From: Burkholderia sp. Bp8963
GTDB taxonomy: Bacteria > Pseudomonadota > Gammaproteobacteria > Burkholderiales > Burkholderiaceae
Length of the DNA stretch: 64,000 nt
NCBI RefSeq assembly: GCF_003854275.1
Contig: NZ_QTQP01000001.1
Location: forward strand, 357,118 to 421,117
Direction: 5' to 3'
The translations under genes and the position numbers were made by a program. Shown one piece after another: positions 61,207-64,000 of this stretch; the first letter of the stretch is position 1, and each line of letters begins with the position of its first letter. Under the pieces are notes generated by a model. The model worked only from the letters and a program-made list of their open reading frames with translations. It did no database searches and was not told the DNA's origin.

Positions 61207-61225
61207 TGTTTCGGATATCGAAACA
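61207..61225. promoter_or_regulatory. Dyad operator candidate between the GNAT and MFS genes
   Basis: TGTTTCG-GATAT-CGAAACA, perfect seven-base arms, in the 329-base divergent gap. A further half-site TGTTTCGAT lies at 61282, and a perfect 12-base palindrome CGCGAGCTCGCG at 61261. No other gene is visible in this gap. Confidence 0.4.
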
Positions 61226-61389
61226 TTCGACCGCTGAGAAAAAATTGCGCAGCCGAGCGACGCGAGCTCGCGAAGCCAATCTGTTTCGATCAAGGCCCGC
61301 GCACTCTACCATAGCCATCTCGAATCAATTACATTTCCATTTCGAGAAAAACCAGCCGTGCAACCCAACCCTCCCCACTGGAGACAGGC

Positions 61390-62643
61390 TTGAACACGTT
61401 GTCCGCCTCGACGCACCCGCTGGATGCAGCCAGCGGCCGAAACACCATCGTGCTCGTCGTGTTCACCGCATTGACCAATCTCGCGGACGGTGTGACCAAG
61501 GTCGCGCTGCCGCTGATGGCAACCGCGCTGACCCAGTCTCCAATCCAGATATCCGGCGTATCGCTGACGCTCACGCTGCCGTGGCTGCTCGTCGCGCTGC
61601 ACGTCGGCGTGCTGGTCGATCGCGCGGACCGCCGCGTGCTGCTGTGGATCGCCAACAGCGCGAGGCTTGCCGCGATCGCGACGCTGATCCTGCTGTCGCT
61701 CTCGCACAGCATCACGCTGCCCGTCCTGTACATCGGCGGTCTCACGCTCGGCATCGCCGAAGTGATCGCACTGACGTCGGCCGCCGCGCTGATTCCGGAC
61801 GCCGTCGCGCCCGCCGTGCGCGAACGCGCGAATGCGTGGGTCGCTGGCGCGGAGACTGTCTGCAACGAGTTCTGCGGGCCGCTGGCGGGCGGCCTGCTCG
61901 TCGCCGCCGGGACGGCGCTCGCGCTCGGCACCGTGGCCGGCACGTACCTGATCGGTCTGTTCGTCCTGTTCTTACTGGCCGGCCGCTTCCGCGTCGCCCG
62001 TGCGTCGGACGGACCGCGCGATCCGGTGCACGCACAGATCGTCGAAGGGCTGCACTGCCTGTGGCATGAGCCGATCCTGCGCCTGATGGCGATTACGCTG
62101 ACGGTGCTGTGCGCATGCTGGGGCGCCTGGCTCGCGCTGATGCCGCTCTTCGCGACGAAAGCGATGGGTCTCGATGCGCGCGGCTACGGCATTGCGGTGG
62201 GCGCGCTCGGGATCGGCGGCTTCGTCGGCGCGTTGAGCGTCACCACGCTGAACCGCTGGTTCGGGCGGCGCACGGTCATGTTCGTCGACCTGCTCGGCAC
62301 GCTCGCGATGATGGCGGCGCCGGCCGCGACCGACAATCTGTGGGCCGTGGCCGCGGGTGCGTTCGCGGGCGGCCTCGGCGGCACGCTGTGGACCGTCAAT
62401 GCGCGCACGCTCAGCCAGCTCCTCGTGCCCGCTGCCCTGCTCGGCCGCTACAACGCCGCCGCGCGCCTGTTCAGTTGGGGGGCGATGCCGGTCGGCGCGG
62501 GACTCGGCGGCGTGCTCGCCGAGTTCGTCGGAATGCGTGCCACGTTCGCGGGATTCGCTGCGGTCACCCTGCTGTTGATCGTGCCGTTCTTGCGCATCGT
62601 GACACCGGCGGCATTGAATGCCGCAGCGAACGAACCGCGCTAA
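61390..62643 (+). CDS. MFS transporter (EntS/MFS_3 type)
   Basis: A 417-residue protein with about 12 membrane helices in two halves. The loop after helix 2 has GVLVDRADRRVLL and the second half has NRWFGRRTVMFVD at the matching position. Overall similarity is to the MFS_3 group that includes enterobactin exporter EntS and drug exporters. Translation probably begins at TTG, because GGAGACAGGC directly precedes it and the first ATG lies far inside helix 2. The transported compound is unknown. Confidence 0.83.
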   Translation: MNTLSASTHPLDAASGRNTIVLVVFTALTNLADGVTKVALPLMATALTQSPIQISGVSLTLTLPWLLVALHVGVLVDRADRRVLLWIANSARLAAIATLILLSLSHSITLPVLYIGGLTLGIAEVIALTSAAALIPDAVAPAVRERANAWVAGAETVCNEFCGPLAGGLLVAAGTALALGTVAGTYLIGLFVLFLLAGRFRVARASDGPRDPVHAQIVEGLHCLWHEPILRLMAITLTVLCACWGAWLALMPLFATKAMGLDARGYGIAVGALGIGGFVGALSVTTLNRWFGRRTVMFVDLLGTLAMMAAPAATDNLWAVAAGAFAGGLGGTLWTVNARTLSQLLVPAALLGRYNAAARLFSWGAMPVGAGLGGVLAEFVGMRATFAGFAAVTLLLIVPFLRIVTPAALNAAANEPR

Positions 62644-62736
62644 CGGCACATCGGGCACATCGCGCAATCGGACACATGCTGTCCGTGCGTGGAAGAAGTT
62701 CGGCCGGGATTCGCTAAAAATCCGCCACATCTCGGC

Positions 62737-62916
62737 CTAAGCTGCTGATTTGAATGCGAAATCGATGGTCGGATCGAGTGGTGGAACGGGGCGTTGCAGA
62801 TCCAGCAGATAGTCCCCGAGCCGATTGATATGCTCCCGCCGGTACGGTGACAGCACCTTGAGTACCTCGGCGTCGACCGGATGCCCCTTCTGCTGCAGCT
62901 CTTTCAGTTTGGGGTG
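62737..62916 (-). pseudogene. Tn3-family transposase C-terminal remnant
   Basis: Only the last 59 residues remain: LKELQQKGHPVDAEVLKVLS, then PYRREHINRLGDYLLDLQRP and a proline-rich end, which is the well-known C-terminus of Tn3-type TnpA. An in-frame stop lies immediately upstream, and the next bases toward higher coordinates lead into porin sequence. The inverted repeat of the transposon could not be recognised. Confidence 0.7.
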
Positions 62917-62964
62917 CCTTCAGGATTCGGAGCATTTCGTACGCCGACAGTCCGGAAACCTTGC

Positions 62965-63732
62965 GGCGGCCTGTTTACGCGTCAATCGTGGGTAGGCGTG
63001 TCCGACCCGCACTACGGCGCGCTGACGGCGGGCCGTCAGTACACGGCGTACTACACGCTGGTATCGCCGTACACGCCGAACAACTGGCTGACCGGCTACT
63101 TCGGCGCACACCCTGGCGACATCGACGCGCTCGACGTCGACTACCGCGCCAACAATTCGCTCGTCTACATATCGCCGGAGTTATACGGGTTCACGGTTGG
63201 AGGTTCGTACTCGCTCGGTGGCGTGCCGGACAGCCTGAACGCCGGCTCGACCTGGAGTGGGGGCATCCGGTATGTCCATGGTCCCTACGGCATCGCAGTG
63301 GGCTTTCAGCGTGTGAGTTACTCGACGCCGGGCGGCGGTGCGTGGGGCGCGGAATCCACACTATCGAACGGCGGAGCGCAGACGGCCGTGTCAGCGATCA
63401 ACAATGGGTATAAGACGGCGCAAGCGCAGCAGCGCGTGGCTGTGACCGGGGGCTACCTCTCCGATAAGTGGGACATCACGGCAACGTACTCGAACGTGCA
63501 GTACATCCCGGGTGCTGGCTCGACGTTCCGCAACACGGCGACGTTCAACACGGCAGGTGCCGTGTTGCGATGGAGGCCTGTGGGCCAGTGGACCCTCGCG
63601 GGTGGCTACAGCTACACGCGCGCGACCCGGTCGAACGGCATCACGAGCGCAGCGCAGTACCACCAGTTCACGCTGTCGCAGTTCTACTCCCTGTCGAAGC
63701 GCACGGGTCTCTACGCAGTCGAGGCTTACTAG
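62965..63732 (+). pseudogene. Gram-negative porin fragment, truncated at both ends
   Basis: A 255-codon piece of a Burkholderia-type general porin: GLFTRQSWVGVSDPHYGALT, GRQYTAYYTLVSPY, then barrel strands such as YGFTVGGSYSLGG and WTLAGGYSYTRATRSNG, ending LSKRTGLYAVEAY. The signal peptide and about 100 N-terminal residues are absent; the Tn3 remnant lies at that edge. The C-terminal strand ending in Phe is missing because an IS630-type element begins at the stop codon. An ATG at 62881 opens the frame but encodes transposon-derived residues. Confidence 0.8.
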
Positions 63733-64000
63733 TACAACATCCCGTAAATAGATTGAATAAATAACTGCCTCGGTTATCATGTCTGGATGAGCCGAGGCCG
63801 ACATGCAACGCCAGTGAAGCTGGCGAATAAAGAACGACAGGAACTGCGATCGCTGATCGAGCGGAAGACGGCTACGCAGCGAGACGTGATGCGGGCGCGG
63901 ATCGCGTTGTGGGCCCACGAGGGTCACTCCAATACGGTGATTGCGCGGGAGCTGGGTGTCTCGGTGCAAACGGTCTGCCTGTGGCGCAAGCGCATTGCCC
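63733..64000 (+). mobile_element. Left part of an IS630-family insertion sequence
   Basis: Starts about where the porin sequence breaks (the exact terminal repeat is not visible without the other end) and runs off the window. IS630 elements insert at TA; the junction GCTTACTAGTAC is compatible with this. Its transposase gene begins at 63787. Confidence 0.6.
63787..64000 (+). CDS. IS630-family transposase (N-terminal part)
   Basis: The first 71 codons are present: a basic start (MSRGRHATPVKLANKERQEL) followed by the helix-turn-helix GHSNTVIARELGVSVQTVCLWRKR, typical of IS630 transposases. The catalytic DDE domain lies beyond the window. No strong ribosome binding site is visible. Confidence 0.8.
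   Translation, partial: MSRGRHATPVKLANKERQELRSLIERKTATQRDVMRARIALWAHEGHSNTVIARELGVSVQTVCLWRKRIA

Noticed and set aside
62669..62685. CGGACA-N5-TGTCCG hairpin after the MFS gene as a terminator
   Set aside because: The stem is short and no T run follows on either strand; not enough to call it.

Overview
The window looks like a chromosomal segment of a Burkholderia species, probably of the B. cepacia complex. This is inferred from its high GC content and GC-rich codon use, and from a type VI secretion (T6SS) locus with a typical Burkholderia gene set (ClpV, TagF, TagH, OmpA-type TssL, VgrG, Rhs). DUF1302/DUF1329/RND-lipid type genes and Gram-negative porin remnants fit the same group. No rRNA, tRNA or CRISPR array was seen.

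Region 1 (1-18529, minus strand) is a long catabolic/transport block. In transcription order it encodes a RidA-like protein, a DUF1329 protein, a DUF1302 outer-membrane-type protein, an MMPL/RND transporter, a small exported protein and a YCF48/BNR repeat protein. A saccharopine-dehydrogenase-like reductase, an acyl-CoA ligase, a thiolase, a DAO-type flavoprotein, a small multispanning membrane protein, a PhyH-family dioxygenase, a second (Tat-exported) copy of the flavoprotein, an acyl-CoA dehydrogenase and the start of a Tat-exported amine-oxidase-like flavoprotein follow. The likely job, by inference, is uptake or trafficking of a hydrophobic substrate, oxidative attack, CoA activation and beta-oxidation-like breakdown.

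Region 2 (18530-27498, plus strand) is divergent from it. It holds two unusual regulators, each made of two fused TetR repressors, then an SDR dehydrogenase, a MaoC hydratase, a DmdC-like acyl-CoA dehydrogenase and a thiolase. These supply the hydration, second oxidation and thiolysis steps. The divergent region carries a four-copy, exactly 22-bp-spaced repeat, and several dyads that look like operators lie before the regulator and enzyme genes.

Region 3 (27499-30064) is a scar: an MFS transporter missing its N-terminus and an aldo/keto reductase missing its front and middle. Each is preceded by the same imperfect 29-bp sequence.

Region 4 (30065-60620) is a complete T6SS locus. A minus-strand run tssJ-tssK-tssL-tssM-tagF-kinase-tssA-tssB-tssC-hcp-tssE-tssF-tssG-clpV-vgrG-TPR protein-rhs uses many ATGA-type overlaps. 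A divergent lipoprotein and tagH lie at its head. The Rhs effector ends in an AT-richer 149-residue tip with a deaminase-like HAE motif and a Cys-x3-Cys pair, and no immunity gene follows it because the scar region starts there.

Region 5 (60596-64000) has a GNAT acetyltransferase, an MFS exporter and a mosaic of debris: a Tn3-family transposase tail, a porin truncated at both ends, and the start of an IS630-family insertion sequence running off the window.
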